A model generated the notes under the pieces. That model did not search any database. It was given only the letters and a program-made list of their open reading frames with translations, and was not told where the DNA came from. A program made the position numbers and the translations under genes. A stretch of DNA of 60,482 nt, from contig NZ_KZ984466.1 in assembly GCF_003569915.1 (NCBI RefSeq), positions 1 through 60,482 of the forward strand, written 5' to 3'. The DNA comes from Comamonas testosteroni. Lineage in GTDB: Bacteria; Pseudomonadota; Gammaproteobacteria; Burkholderiales; Burkholderiaceae_C. Shown piece after piece: positions 16,526 to 25,173 of this stretch; position 1 is the first letter of the stretch, and each line of letters starts with the position of its first letter.

Positions 16526-18763
16526 TTGAAATTGCAACACCGTCACGTTACCTTTGACGACTCATCACCCGAAGTAGCTGAGCCACAACCCATCAAGAAG
16601 CGACGGGGGCGACCCTTCGGAAGCAAGTCTCGCACCTGGATTGGCTCAGGGAAAAGCTTCACGACCGCAGATTTTGCTTTCCTGCGCGCCCACCTCCTCG
16701 GCGTTGACATTCGCCATGCAGCTGTGCGCTACCTGCTTCACCTGGACATCTCTACAACAAGAGAGGCTACGGCTTACTTTGACGCATTGATGGCGCGCAT
16801 GGAGTCCCTTGCGCGTGAAGATGCCAACATCAAAGATGAAGCACGCCCTGCCGTCGAAGCAGCTGTAGACGTGATTCTTTCGTGGCGCAGCGATGTGACG
16901 AAATTCGCGCTGGCAAAGGCCACTCCACCGCCCTCTGCATCGGCACAGGCAGCGCCAGCAGCTCAGCCAGTTGAGGAGTTACCCACGCTTGAGGAGTTCA
17001 TGGTGTCGGCCAACATGGAGGACTTCAGCGAGACTGAAGTTCTTGAGGCTTACCAAGAGGCTTATGGGGACCAGCTGGCAGCTCAAGCAGCTCCTAAGGT
17101 TGTGGCCAGCCCTGTGCCAGCGGCTGAAGCAACCTTGGAGCCTGTTGTGGACCCCTATTCATCACGCAGACTTGCATCAGTTGCCGATTCGATTGGTCGT
17201 CTGCTTGGGATGATCTCCGTGGCTCCCATGGGCACAGATGAAACGATTGCTTGGCTCCCCCCTGCTCTCGCAGATAAATTCAAACCCTTTGGCGTTCTTA
17301 CGCTCTCCGACTTGGCCAACTGGATCAATATCAATGGCCGAGGCTGGTACAGCAAGGTTCCTGCTGTCGGGAAGTCGCGTGCTCAGCGACTGGCCCAGTG
17401 GCTGATCGACAATGAGAAAACAGTCGGAGTTGAGCTGAACGAACTTTTGAAATCCTCGCTTCCACAAGATGAGGTTTTTGGGGCTTCGAGTACGAGTGTT
17501 TCGGCACCGACCAGTACAGAAGTCTCACAGTGGCAGGCGCTTGAGTTTGGCATTGTTCCTGTCCAGTACCTTGACTGGCCCATGCGTTTGCGCGGGCATG
17601 ATGGAATGTTCCGCAGCAGGGACAACAATACTCTTGGCGCGACTGATGACGCTCACGCAATTAGCTTGTGGTTGGCTGAGCATAAAGACTCTCCGCGTAC
17701 CCTTGAGGCCTATACCCGCGCTGTGGAGTGGCTGGTGCTTTGGGCTGTCGTGGAAAAAGGTAAGGCTATTTCTTCGCTTGTTCGTGCAGATCTACAGGAG
17801 TTCAAGTCGTTCCTGCGCTCCCCTCCTGCACACTGGATTCAGACAGCCCGTGTAACGAAGAACTCAAAGCACTGGCGTCCACTACGCGGCCCTTTAGCTG
17901 AATCTTCCGTAGAGGGGGCCATGCGTGCGGTATCCGCTTTGTTTGCAGCATTGAGCAAAGCAAGTTACCTCAGTGCCAATGCTGCATCTGGCCTGGTGCG
18001 TACCAAGCGGACAGAAATCACGATGGACACCACGCGCAGCTTGTCGAATCAAGATGTGGAGGTGGTTGGGGCCACGTTGGGGGCCATGGAAGAATCGCCG
18101 CGTAAGCGCCGGTTCCGTGCACTTATGCTGTTGCTACAAACGACTGGCCTGCGTCGTCATGAGCTTGTTTCTTTAGTCTGGCGCGACATCAAGCGCGCTC
18201 GTACCGACAACAACGAAAGTGATATCTGGCAGATCACCTTTATCGGTAAGGGAAAGAAAGAGCGCACGCTGCCAATAACGCACCAAACGTATCAAGCCCT
18301 GCATGACCACAGGGAAGACCGCAAAGAGCTTGCCAAGGGCCGGAAACTGGCTTTCCTGAGGCAGCTAAAGGATGACGAGTGGCCCTTGATTGGGATTTTG
18401 GACGATGCCCAGGCCCAAGAGCGTGAGGCCAAGGCCAGCGATTTTGTCTACGACACCGGCAGACAGGCCAATATGACTGGTGCGCTTTCGACCCAGCGCG
18501 TTCATACCATCATCAAGGACTTCTTTAAGGCCTGTGTGGCCAAGGCACACGAGTTGGGGCGTGACTCTGGAAACTTTGAGCATGCCTCCCTGCACTGGAT
18601 GCGTCACACCTTCGCGCATCAGGTTCTGGCCGCAACCAGCAACGACTTGGCCGTGACTCAGCAGCTGCTGGGCCACTCCAGCATTGCAGTGACCAGTGTG
18701 TACGTGAAGGCCAACATGCAGCAGCGCATCGACGCAGTTAAAAAGGTCAATATCGGCTACTGA
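16526..18763 (+). CDS. Large tyrosine recombinase/integrase
   Basis: A 745-residue protein. The C-terminal half is a full tyrosine recombinase: TTGLRRHELVSL (first Arg), GKGKKERTLPI (Lys), LHWMRHTFAH (His/Arg) and LLGHSSIAVTSVYVKAN (His and nucleophilic Tyr). The N-terminal about 340 residues are an unusual extension: a basic start (KKRRGRPFGSKSR), an Ala/Pro-rich linker and a possible helix-hairpin-helix-like region (VPAVGKSRAQRLAQWL). No ATG is available near the frame start; TTG at 16526 is used. Likely a plasmid integrase or resolvase. It has a TTGCGT-type promoter and a bidirectional terminator. Confidence 0.85.
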   Translation: MKLQHRHVTFDDSSPEVAEPQPIKKRRGRPFGSKSRTWIGSGKSFTTADFAFLRAHLLGVDIRHAAVRYLLHLDISTTREATAYFDALMARMESLAREDANIKDEARPAVEAAVDVILSWRSDVTKFALAKATPPPSASAQAAPAAQPVEELPTLEEFMVSANMEDFSETEVLEAYQEAYGDQLAAQAAPKVVASPVPAAEATLEPVVDPYSSRRLASVADSIGRLLGMISVAPMGTDETIAWLPPALADKFKPFGVLTLSDLANWININGRGWYSKVPAVGKSRAQRLAQWLIDNEKTVGVELNELLKSSLPQDEVFGASSTSVSAPTSTEVSQWQALEFGIVPVQYLDWPMRLRGHDGMFRSRDNNTLGATDDAHAISLWLAEHKDSPRTLEAYTRAVEWLVLWAVVEKGKAISSLVRADLQEFKSFLRSPPAHWIQTARVTKNSKHWRPLRGPLAESSVEGAMRAVSALFAALSKASYLSANAASGLVRTKRTEITMDTTRSLSNQDVEVVGATLGAMEESPRKRRFRALMLLLQTTGLRRHELVSLVWRDIKRARTDNNESDIWQITFIGKGKKERTLPITHQTYQALHDHREDRKELAKGRKLAFLRQLKDDEWPLIGILDDAQAQEREAKASDFVYDTGRQANMTGALSTQRVHTIIKDFFKACVAKAHELGRDSGNFEHASLHWMRHTFAHQVLAATSNDLAVTQQLLGHSSIAVTSVYVKANMQQRIDAVKKVNIGY

Positions 18764-18775
18764 TTTTCAAGGCGC

Positions 18776-18815
18776 AAAAAGAAAAGCCCAGTGAGTTGAT
18801 CACTGGGCTTTTTTG
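18776..18815. terminator. Bidirectional intrinsic terminator
   Basis: AAAAAGAAAAGCCCAGTG..CACTGGGCTTTTTT between convergent genes. Confidence 0.9.
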
Positions 18816-18820
18816 TTGGG

Positions 18821-19717
18821 TCAGGCAAATTGCCAGACGCCGCGCTCGCTTGAAGCGAATCGTTCGGTAGAGTTGAGCACTTGCCGCACCTTCGCCTGCC
18901 ACGATGGGTTTTGCGCAATCTTCTCAGGAGCGGCGCGAGCCACTTCGTCATAGATCGAGCGCAGGTCGGCTTTACCTCCCAAGCGCTGAAGCACCAAGTT
19001 GATAACTGCCTTCCATGTCGCTCGCACGCGCTCAGCTTGCTCACGCGCAACCTTGCCCAGAAGGACGATCAAAGGCATAGAAGCCTTCTTCCAAACCAGC
19101 AAGTATTCGTGGTTGATGCGTGGGTACTTCATGTTCGCGTATGCACGCGAGTCAGAAACACAGTTGTGCTGCTGTTTAATGATCACCGCAGCAAGCTCCG
19201 ATGAGGGCATGCGGGCAATCATTTCAGCCTGGTAGGAAACGTAGCGTCCATTCTGGCGATAGTCGCCAATGAGGGTTGCGTAGTGTCCACCTGGCAGAGT
19301 TGCATCACGTTGGTTCAGCAGGACGGCCTGCATCTTTTCGTGAAACTCAGTGTCGCTCGCGCAGCGCGAGAGATCAGCAGCCAGCTGGGCTTGTGTAGCG
19401 CCTTTCCAAACGGCATTTGCGTAAAGTAGCATCGACCCATAAGGCGGATGACTGAAAACCAAATCGCTTTGGTGGCCAACAGTGTTGAGGATGGAGTCAT
19501 TCACGGCATTGAAGCCCTGGTGGAGGTCCAGGCCGGTTGCTGTGATGCCCATTTCGTTTGCTACTTCGACCGAAGTACCAGAGCCGACCATGCAGTCCAC
19601 GAAGGTCTGAGGTTTGAGCTGCAGGAACAAGTCTTTGAGCACATGACCGGAGCAGTTGCCTCGCCACTTGGAATCGCCCCAGTGGCCACGGTCAGGGTAG
19701 GAGATGATGGAGTTCAT
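18821..19717 (-). CDS. DNA amino-methyltransferase
   Basis: A 298-residue protein with SAM-binding VDCMVGSGTSVEVA (40-53) and the catalytic motif SHPPYG (89-94), a variant of the D/S-PPY motif of N6-adenine or N4-cytosine methyltransferases. The C-terminal about 90 residues (LRSIYDEVARAAPEKIAQNP) may be a small helical DNA-binding domain. Third orphan methyltransferase in the window; also leader-controlled, like the other two. Confidence 0.8.
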   Translation of the reverse strand: MNSIISYPDRGHWGDSKWRGNCSGHVLKDLFLQLKPQTFVDCMVGSGTSVEVANEMGITATGLDLHQGFNAVNDSILNTVGHQSDLVFSHPPYGSMLLYANAVWKGATQAQLAADLSRCASDTEFHEKMQAVLLNQRDATLPGGHYATLIGDYRQNGRYVSYQAEMIARMPSSELAAVIIKQQHNCVSDSRAYANMKYPRINHEYLLVWKKASMPLIVLLGKVAREQAERVRATWKAVINLVLQRLGGKADLRSIYDEVARAAPEKIAQNPSWQAKVRQVLNSTERFASSERGVWQFA

Positions 19718-19828
19718 AGGGAGCCTCTAAGGGAATGAAGAGGGCAACCTATCCAGCAGGACAGGTGCCCTACTGGGTTTGAAAAAAGGTGTCACAAGGA
19801 CACGACTGCGAACAGTGCGGCAATGGTA
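19718..19828 (-). promoter_or_regulatory. Structured 5' leader, copy 12 (methyltransferase gene)
   Basis: First hairpin GTGTC-cttgt-GACAC (compensatory change from CTGGC/GCCAG); middle CCAG/CTGG with AGG/CCT; last CCTCT/AGAGG. TACCAT -10 at 19823-19828. Confidence 0.8.
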
Positions 19829-19866
19829 GGAGCAATGCGCCCTTAGTGCAACCTGCCGGCCCATGA

Positions 19867-19905
19867 AGAAAGACCCCGTAGCTAGTGGCTACAGGGTCTT
19901 TTTAA
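19867..19905 (-). terminator. Intrinsic terminator
   Basis: AAAGACCC(C)GTAGC..GCTACAGGGTCTTTTT hairpin just after the gene ending at 19915. Confidence 0.85.
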
Positions 19906-19914
19906 AGTTGAGGT

Positions 19915-20427
19915 CTATCGCTCACCAGGCCCGGAGGCCTTGGCGATATTCCAGAAGCAGCACTCCCATGGAGTGTCTGCATCTTTGAACTTCAGAGAGT
20001 GAGCATACAAAGCTTTTGCGATGCCCAAGAGCGTCTTGTCTTCGACTTCAGGCTCAGCGCGCAGGGTGATGTGCTCTGTGTCCTTGAAGTAGATAGGCAT
20101 CAGATCTGGCTCCCACCATTTAGCGGTGGCCAGCGCTTTGCGGACTTTTGAAATCCACTGCTGTGGCTTCAAATGTCCTGAGCTTCCGTTGCTCTTCCAA
20201 GCCGACATACCGCCAGCGAAATAGTGGCCGTGGGCAATTGCCGTGGCCATGATTTGCTCTGCGGTGCCGAAGTGGTGGATGTGCCAGCGGCGTACCCGTT
20301 GGTTCTTGAAGTTGTACGTGTTCGATGCCCCATCAAGGGTCAGCTGCATGTACTGGTCTTCTGGTGCTCCAATGGTGTTGGCTGGGATGCGAACAATCAG
20401 GTGCTCGTAGTAGATTTGGGTAGACAT
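19915..20427 (-). CDS. Unknown protein
   Basis: A 170-residue protein starting MSTQIYYEHLIVRIPANTIG, 10 bp after the stop of the upstream gene, hence an operon. The internal ATG at 20427 is chosen because it follows a good Shine-Dalgarno (AAGGAGCC). No recognised domain; Trp-rich (SAWKSNG, ATAKWWEPD). Confidence 0.7.
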   Translation of the reverse strand: MSTQIYYEHLIVRIPANTIGAPEDQYMQLTLDGASNTYNFKNQRVRRWHIHHFGTAEQIMATAIAHGHYFAGGMSAWKSNGSSGHLKPQQWISKVRKALATAKWWEPDLMPIYFKDTEHITLRAEPEVEDKTLLGIAKALYAHSLKFKDADTPWECCFWNIAKASGPGER

Positions 20428-20437
20428 AGCTGGCTCC

Positions 20438-21058
20438 TTAAAACAAAGACATGGTTTCCGTATAGACCGCAGGTTGGGCACACAGCAGAGCTGGTGCTTG
20501 GGCTTCGGGTTCAACACCCGTTGTGGTCAGAGAAACATGCTTGCCAAAGGAAAAAGCGCGCAAGAAGAAAAGTATCTGCTCCGCTGATGTCAGCGGAACT
20601 TCGACCTTCATGCTGCCTAGCCCGCCTTCATCAAAGGGCACAGCTTCCAACACCTCGATTCCAGTTGCCCGATGACGGAACAATTCTTCATCACGGTCTT
20701 GGAATACCACCCATGCTTGCAGTCGGTAGCTGGGTAGCGACGTAATGCAAACCTTCGGAAGTTGGTCGTAGAAGTCTAGGTACTGCTCAGCGTTCACGGT
20801 CTTTCCGTAGATTGACCGCTGCTTGATTTCAGCTTCGTAGACTGGGCCTTGGCGGTAGCCCAGCAACTTGAAGCCGTCGAGTCCCCAAATGGAAGATTGC
20901 AGCAACTCCCAAGTCGAACTTCCTTCACGTTTTACCTTGGCAAACGTGATGCTTTCATTCCTGAGGTTGTCGCGTTGCCAGGGGGCGTCTTCACTGTCCA
21001 AAATGCCAGCGGCATAGGAAGAGAAGCCGACCTTCAGATGTTGAATTTCATCAATCAT
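20438..21058 (-). CDS. Unknown protein, leader-controlled
   Basis: A 206-residue protein (MIDEIQHLKVGFSSYAAGIL) without a recognised domain. First gene of a two-gene operon with 19915-20427. Start fixed by the leader. Confidence 0.75.
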   Translation of the reverse strand: MIDEIQHLKVGFSSYAAGILDSEDAPWQRDNLRNESITFAKVKREGSSTWELLQSSIWGLDGFKLLGYRQGPVYEAEIKQRSIYGKTVNAEQYLDFYDQLPKVCITSLPSYRLQAWVVFQDRDEELFRHRATGIEVLEAVPFDEGGLGSMKVEVPLTSAEQILFFLRAFSFGKHVSLTTTGVEPEAQAPALLCAQPAVYTETMSLF

Positions 21059-21169
21059 GTTGGTGCCTTAAAGGGAAAGAGCACCAACGCCCTTATGGGC
21101 AAGTTGATGCCCAAAGGGTTGAGTAAGGATGTGCAGAGCACACTACATCGCAAAAGCGTTGTGGTCTTA
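21059..21169 (-). promoter_or_regulatory. Structured 5' leader, copy 13 (gene 20438-21058)
   Basis: Last hairpin is an uninterrupted 8-bp stem, GTTGGTGC/GCACCAAC (21059-21066 with 21081-21088), ending at the ATG. Middle CCCTT/AAGGG with GGGCA/TGCCC. First GTGTGC/GCACA. TAAGAC -10 at 21164-21169. Confidence 0.88.
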
Positions 21170-21205
21170 GTTTACTGGCTGAGGGCCATGCCTCGTAGGC
21201 CAGAG

Positions 21206-21598
21206 TTAAAAAAAGTTGTAGCTAACCAATGCACCCAGCACAAACATCATCAGCCCGAACTTGACAGAGCCACCGACATGCGGCTTTGCTGGCGCTGATT
21301 GATCATCAGCGGCATCGACACGCGCAAGCCTCATCTTGCTAATAGCACTGCTGACCTGTGCTCGCGTGTTCGCGTCCAGGTGCGCCATGATCTTCTCCAC
21401 TGACTCATGCGAATCCAGACCAGCTTGTGCGCGAAAGTGGTTGATCAGATTTCCATGCATCGCGTTGAGCGCGACTCCGCCTTGGATGTCTCCATTGTTG
21501 GCGATGTATTCAAAAAGTGCGTTTCGGTCCGAATCGGACTCAGGCAGCAGCACAGTTACCGTTAAAACATCGAAATTATTGATGGTTTGACTATCCAT
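21206..21598 (-). CDS. Unknown protein with C-terminal membrane anchor
   Basis: A 130-residue protein: soluble helical part (MDSQTINNFDVLTVTVLLPE...), then one C-terminal transmembrane segment (FGLMMFVLGALVSYNFF) with almost no residues after it, a tail-anchored topology. Family unknown. Driven by a TTGCGC-type promoter at 21617-21644, not by a leader. Confidence 0.7.
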   Translation of the reverse strand: MDSQTINNFDVLTVTVLLPESDSDRNALFEYIANNGDIQGGVALNAMHGNLINHFRAQAGLDSHESVEKIMAHLDANTRAQVSSAISKMRLARVDAADDQSAPAKPHVGGSVKFGLMMFVLGALVSYNFF

Positions 21599-21616
21599 TT
21601 AGTCCTCCTGCCCTTC

Positions 21617-21644
21617 AGAATACTGAAAACGCGATCTGGCGCAA
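21617..21644 (-). promoter_or_regulatory. TTGCGYCA-type promoter (gene 21206-21598)
   Basis: Minus strand TTGCGC (21639-21644), 16-bp spacer, TATTCT (21617-21622); the box is preceded by ATT and followed by CAG. Confidence 0.65.
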
Positions 21645-21689
21645 ATTAGCCAAGACGCCTGCCCTCTTCCTGACCCAACTGGAGCTGCC

Positions 21690-21851
21690 ATGACTCACTT
21701 GCTGAAATTCGCCAATCCGTCCAACTTCAAGTTCAAGAAGATCAAGGTGGACATTTCGTACAAGCAAAGCATGCTCATCGGCCTGGGCCTCGGTTTGGGC
21801 TTTGCGGCTTTAAAGGTGTTTGCGTTTGCAGGAGCCTTCTGCGTGGCCTAA
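21690..21851 (+). CDS. Small membrane protein
   Basis: A 53-codon gene: MTHLLKFANPSNFKFKKIKV, then a Gly-rich hydrophobic segment (LIGLGLGLGFAALKVFAFAG) forming one transmembrane helix. A Shine-Dalgarno (CTGGAG) lies 5 bp before the ATG and a terminator follows. It runs divergently from the tail-anchored protein gene at 21206. Function unknown. Confidence 0.55.
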   Translation: MTHLLKFANPSNFKFKKIKVDISYKQSMLIGLGLGLGFAALKVFAFAGAFCVA

Positions 21852-21863
21852 TTGCCCTGAGCC

Positions 21864-21910
21864 AAAGAAAAATGCCCGCCAAGTTCATCGACTGGCGGGC
21901 ATTTTCATTT
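21864..21910. terminator. Bidirectional intrinsic terminator
   Basis: AATGCCCGCCA..TGGCGGGCATT hairpin with A and T tracts between convergent genes. Confidence 0.85.
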
Positions 21911-21922
21911 GTAGGTCTGAAA

Positions 21923-22231
21923 TCAGTATTCAGACGGAAGCATGATGCATGTTTCGGTGCGGTCAGCTGAAGTGATGACATAGAACTTTGTTTCAAGTTC
22001 CGTGTACATACTCAAGATTCGCGCGCCTTGCTGCACTGCTTGCTCATTGACTTCTTTGTCTTCATCGCACAACTCGCCCCAGTCGCCATAGGCGTGACGA
22101 GTCAGCATTGAATGAGTAAGGCTGGGGTGCTCTCTGAGCACTTCCATTGCTCCAGGCGTAGCAACGAGCCTGCCCAGTGCGAAACGTGGCAGCAGGTGAT
22201 GTGTGCGCGACTGCGTGGGTTCTTGATTCAT
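21923..22231 (-). CDS. Plasmid-related small protein
   Basis: A 102-residue protein with YGDWGELCDEDKEVNEQAV, RILSMYTE and a C-terminal VITSADRTETCIMLPSEY. This resembles a plasmid protein family widespread in proteobacteria (usually 'plasmid related protein', sometimes mislabelled as a restriction subunit). Function unknown. It lies 10 bp after a 44-residue gene and is co-transcribed with it. Confidence 0.7.
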   Translation of the reverse strand: MNQEPTQSRTHHLLPRFALGRLVATPGAMEVLREHPSLTHSMLTRHAYGDWGELCDEDKEVNEQAVQQGARILSMYTELETKFYVITSADRTETCIMLPSEY

Positions 22232-22241
22232 AGGGGCCGCC

Positions 22242-22376
22242 TTATTTCACGGAGCCGCGCACGAATGCATGGCAATCAGTTGTGAAATTTCCGTCACCGA
22301 GGCGAGGAAGGTTGCGGGCTGTAGGCGTCTTGCGAAAGACTGCGCAAGCAGCTTTGGCAATAGGTTTTTTGACCAT
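22242..22376 (-). CDS. Small basic protein, leader-controlled
   Basis: A 44-residue basic protein (MVKKPIAKAACAVFRKTPTA) missed by size cut-offs. It is called because its ATG sits exactly where the conserved leader ends and because the plasmid-related gene follows 10 bp downstream. No domain recognised. Confidence 0.6.
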   Translation of the reverse strand: MVKKPIAKAACAVFRKTPTARNLPRLGDGNFTTDCHAFVRGSVK

Positions 22377-22490
22377 GGTTTTCGTCCGTTATGGAGGCGT
22401 GAACCACGGCCCTTGTGGGGTGGTCCACAAGGGTTAAAGTAAAGAATTCGCTTGGAATCACGAGCTGTAAAAGCAAGTGCCTTCATCTTA
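22377..22490 (-). promoter_or_regulatory. Structured 5' leader, copy 14 (gene 22242-22376)
   Basis: Middle hairpin CCCTTGTGG/CCACAAGGG is perfect (22410-22418 with 22425-22433). Last hairpin GTGGTT/AACCAT. TAAGAT -10 at 22485-22490. Confidence 0.82.
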
Positions 22491-22679
22491 CAGGTGCTGC
22501 CTCTCGCTGGCAAACCTTTTTTTGCTCATGAGTGAAAATATTCATCAGAGTAGATATTTTAACGCGTGATGGGCGTTACTCCTGTAGGTTGATTTATCTT
22601 TGTTCCCTTAATTAAAAATTTCTTGCTTTCATTATGGATTTGGAAAACAATTCACTTTCAACTTTAATCGAAAGCTTAC

Positions 22680-23039
22680 ATGTCGAATTATGAATTTTCT
22701 TTCTCCAGTCTCCGTGCTATTAACCTCAATGTCACAGATGAGAAGGAATACATGCAGTTCTGTATTGACCACTGTACAAATGTAATTGCTAATGCCAGTG
22801 ATTTTGTGCGTCGTGTGGCAGAAGGCAAGATTGACATCGACAAGAATACGAAACCTGAATTGATTGCAGCTCGCGCCTCCATGCTTCTTATTAAGCAGAA
22901 GCTTGAAGAGTTTCAGGAGTTTTCTTCTGGAAAATCGAATGTGACAAAGTTCTATGCAGATGCATTGGCGAAGAACGAAAGTAACTTTAAGCAAATTGGC
23001 GTTGCTGAGGATTTGTTGAAGACGTACTTCATGCTGTAA
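22680..23039 (+). CDS. Unknown helical protein
   Basis: A 119-residue protein (MSNYEFSFSSLRAINLNVTD) of mainly helical, charged composition. No domain recognised. It lies 62 bp before the SOS module and outside the LexA box, preceded by AT-rich DNA that probably contains its promoter. Confidence 0.65.
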   Translation: MSNYEFSFSSLRAINLNVTDEKEYMQFCIDHCTNVIANASDFVRRVAEGKIDIDKNTKPELIAARASMLLIKQKLEEFQEFSSGKSNVTKFYADALAKNESNFKQIGVAEDLLKTYFML

Positions 23040-23075
23040 GGGGTGGTGGCTCGCAGGGGCTTCGGGTACACTGCA

Positions 23076-23091
23076 CTGTATGTAAGTACAG
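23076..23091. promoter_or_regulatory. LexA (SOS) box
   Basis: CTGTATGTAAGTACAG matches the CTGT-N8-ACAG LexA operator exactly. It lies 10 bp before the umuD-like start, so the module should be damage-inducible. Confidence 0.85.
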
Positions 23092-23101
23092 TGTTCATGC
23101 C

Positions 23102-23530
23102 ATGCAGCCCCTTTCTCCCTCAATGAATCCGTGCTGGCTACTCACGAGCGATGGCTGTGTCAGAGCCGGATTTCCTTCGCCTGCAGAAGATCTTCCATGC
23201 CAGCAACTTGACCTCAACCAGCGCCTGATTCGCAACCCATTGAGTTCCTATTTCATGCGCGTGGCGGGAGATTCCATGATCGATGCAGGGATTTACGATG
23301 GCAGCTTTGTTGTCGTTGACCGCGCTATCGAGCCTGAGCATGGACATATTGTTGTTGCCTATGTAGATAACGATCTGACAATTAAGTATTTACATTCAAA
23401 AAGCGGACGAATCCGACTTGTTGCGGCAAATCCTTCCTTCTTGCCAATTATTCCAAAGGAAGGGACAACAATTAAAATATTTGGTGTTGCACGCACCGTT
23501 TTTACACCTCTTCCAGGGTTTTCTATTTGA
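23102..23530 (+). CDS. umuD: UmuD-like translesion polymerase subunit
   Basis: A 142-residue S24 peptidase-like protein. Self-cleavage site Ala22-Gly23 (RAGFPSP), catalytic Ser58 in RVAGDSMIDAG and Lys95 in LTIKYL are all present, so RecA-stimulated autocleavage to UmuD' should occur. It partners the downstream UmuC to form Pol V. A LexA box lies immediately upstream. Plasmid-borne homologues are often named differently (mucA, rumA, rulA); the name here denotes the family. Confidence 0.92.
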   Translation: MQPLSPSMNPCWLLTSDGCVRAGFPSPAEDLPCQQLDLNQRLIRNPLSSYFMRVAGDSMIDAGIYDGSFVVVDRAIEPEHGHIVVAYVDNDLTIKYLHSKSGRIRLVAANPSFLPIIPKEGTTIKIFGVARTVFTPLPGFSI

Positions 23531-23538
23531 GACGTGGT

Positions 23539-24834
23539 ATGTACGCTCTTATTGACTGCACCAATTTTTATGCGAGCTGTCATGCCATATTTGACCCTAG
23601 ACTTTGGGGAATGAATTATGTGATTGTTGGCTCTAATGATGGCTGTGTTATTGCACGCAGTGAAGGAGCACGAAACTTGGGTATTAAAATGGGGGTGCCT
23701 TGGTTTCAGATTAAAGACCTGCAAGAGAAACATGACCTTTATTGTTTAAGCGCGAATTTCGCTTTGTATGGAGCACTGAGCGCTAGGGTTCATGGAATCA
23801 TTTCGGGACTCTCTGATGAATGCGAGCAATATAGTTGCGACGAATCCTTTGTAGGGCTGGCGGGATACCCTGGCAACCAGGCTGAGCGGGTGCAGCGGGT
23901 ACGGGACCGAATTCTGCGGTGGACCGGCGTTCCCACTGGCGCAGGCATTGGCGCAACGAAGACCCTAGCCAAACTCGGCTCCCACATCAGCAAGGCAGCA
24001 TGGCGAAAACCTGGCTCCTACCCAGCTGAGTTTTCGGGCCTATGTGATCTCACGGCTGTGTCTGCCGGTGTGCTGCAGGAGTGCATGGCCAGTACAGCTG
24101 TCAAGGATGTTTGGGGTGTTGGCCCTGCTTTCGGCAAGCGGCTTGAAGAGTGCGGTGTCATCACAACTCTGGATCTCGCTCGCATGGATGCTGGGTATGC
24201 TCGACAGCAGTTTGGCGTGGTGCTGGAGCGTACCATCCGCGAGTTAAATGGTATTGCCTGTATCCCAGTTGAGAGTCAGCCCCAGCCTCGACAGCAAGTG
24301 GCCTATACACGGTCGCTGGGCCAGCCAGTTGCAGGCAGGGAAGATCTGATGGACATAGGTGGCAACTTCGCGGAGCACCTGGCCAGCAAGATCCGCTCCA
24401 GAGGAAGCGTCACCGACAAGGTGATGGTGTTTGCCATGACCTCTCCTTTCCGCCCAGGACCACGTTTTTACAAATCGATGGTGATTGAGCTGGCCCGTGC
24501 AACGAATGACACCCGCACGATCACACACGCGGCGCGCAGAGGCCTGGGGGCGATCTATGCCGATGGGTACAGGCTTGTGAAAGTGGGTGTGATGCTGCTC
24601 AACCTTTCGGACGCATCGACTGCAGATGCGCAAATTGACTTCGCGTTTATTGAAGATGCTGGCGCTGGCCGAGCTTCGCGGCTGATGGTGGCCATGGACG
24701 CCATCAACGAAAGGTTCGGCGCGCACACCGTCCATTTGGCGTCAACGCAGCCAAGCCGACGCGTTCAGCGCCAACAGAGCAAGTGTCCAGACTACCTGAC
24801 CAACTGGAGCCAAGTGCCGTTAGTCAGAGCCTGA
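23539..24834 (+). CDS. umuC: UmuC-like error-prone DNA polymerase (Y family)
   Basis: A 431-residue protein starting MYALIDCTNFYASCHAIFDP, with YSCDESFVGL (catalytic Asp-Glu), an HhH region (WGVGPAFGKRLEE), a little-finger domain and a C-terminal tail. Full length for the family. The ATG at 23539 is preferred over a TTG overlapping the umuD stop because it begins at the conserved fold. It forms the translesion polymerase with UmuD'. Confidence 0.93.
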   Translation: MYALIDCTNFYASCHAIFDPRLWGMNYVIVGSNDGCVIARSEGARNLGIKMGVPWFQIKDLQEKHDLYCLSANFALYGALSARVHGIISGLSDECEQYSCDESFVGLAGYPGNQAERVQRVRDRILRWTGVPTGAGIGATKTLAKLGSHISKAAWRKPGSYPAEFSGLCDLTAVSAGVLQECMASTAVKDVWGVGPAFGKRLEECGVITTLDLARMDAGYARQQFGVVLERTIRELNGIACIPVESQPQPRQQVAYTRSLGQPVAGREDLMDIGGNFAEHLASKIRSRGSVTDKVMVFAMTSPFRPGPRFYKSMVIELARATNDTRTITHAARRGLGAIYADGYRLVKVGVMLLNLSDASTADAQIDFAFIEDAGAGRASRLMVAMDAINERFGAHTVHLASTQPSRRVQRQQSKCPDYLTNWSQVPLVRA

Positions 24835-24880
24835 ATTGGACGAAATTAGAACTTTTTAACTCTTCTGCTCCGGGTTCGAT

Positions 24881-25114
24881 GTGTCTACCCTTAGTGGCAT
24901 GAACTCTCAGACCCAAACATCCTTCATGACCTCCGTTAATGCTGTGCTGCTCGATCCCTCAACCAGCAATTCATTGCGCCAGAGGTTGCAGGCGGATCTG
25001 ACTCGTGACCCGCTCGACGCTCTTAATGATGCTGAATGTCTGCTTGAGCTTTCTCAGTTGCGAGTTAAGGAAGTTCTCTCCGCTCATACATGCAGTCCCC
25101 GCGAAGAAGGCTGA
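24881..25114 (+). CDS. Small unknown protein after umuC
   Basis: A 77-residue protein (MSTLSGMNSQTQTSFMTSVN; start could also be the next Met at 24899) with a helical, Leu-rich C-terminal half (CLLELSQLRVKEVL). It lies 46 bp after umuC, before a bidirectional terminator, so it may belong to the SOS operon. No domain recognised. Confidence 0.5.
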   Translation: MSTLSGMNSQTQTSFMTSVNAVLLDPSTSNSLRQRLQADLTRDPLDALNDAECLLELSQLRVKEVLSAHTCSPREEG

Positions 25115-25129
25115 CCATTGAACGCAATG

Positions 25130-25165
25130 CAAAAAACCCCGCAGCTTTCGCTACGGGGTTTTTTG
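25130..25165. terminator. Bidirectional intrinsic terminator
   Basis: AAAAAACCCCGCAGC..GCTACGGGGTTTTTT between convergent genes. Confidence 0.9.
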
Positions 25166-25173
25166 ATTGTTGA

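Noticed and set aside
24244..24735. 163-codon minus-strand open frame
   Set aside because: Shadow of umuC.
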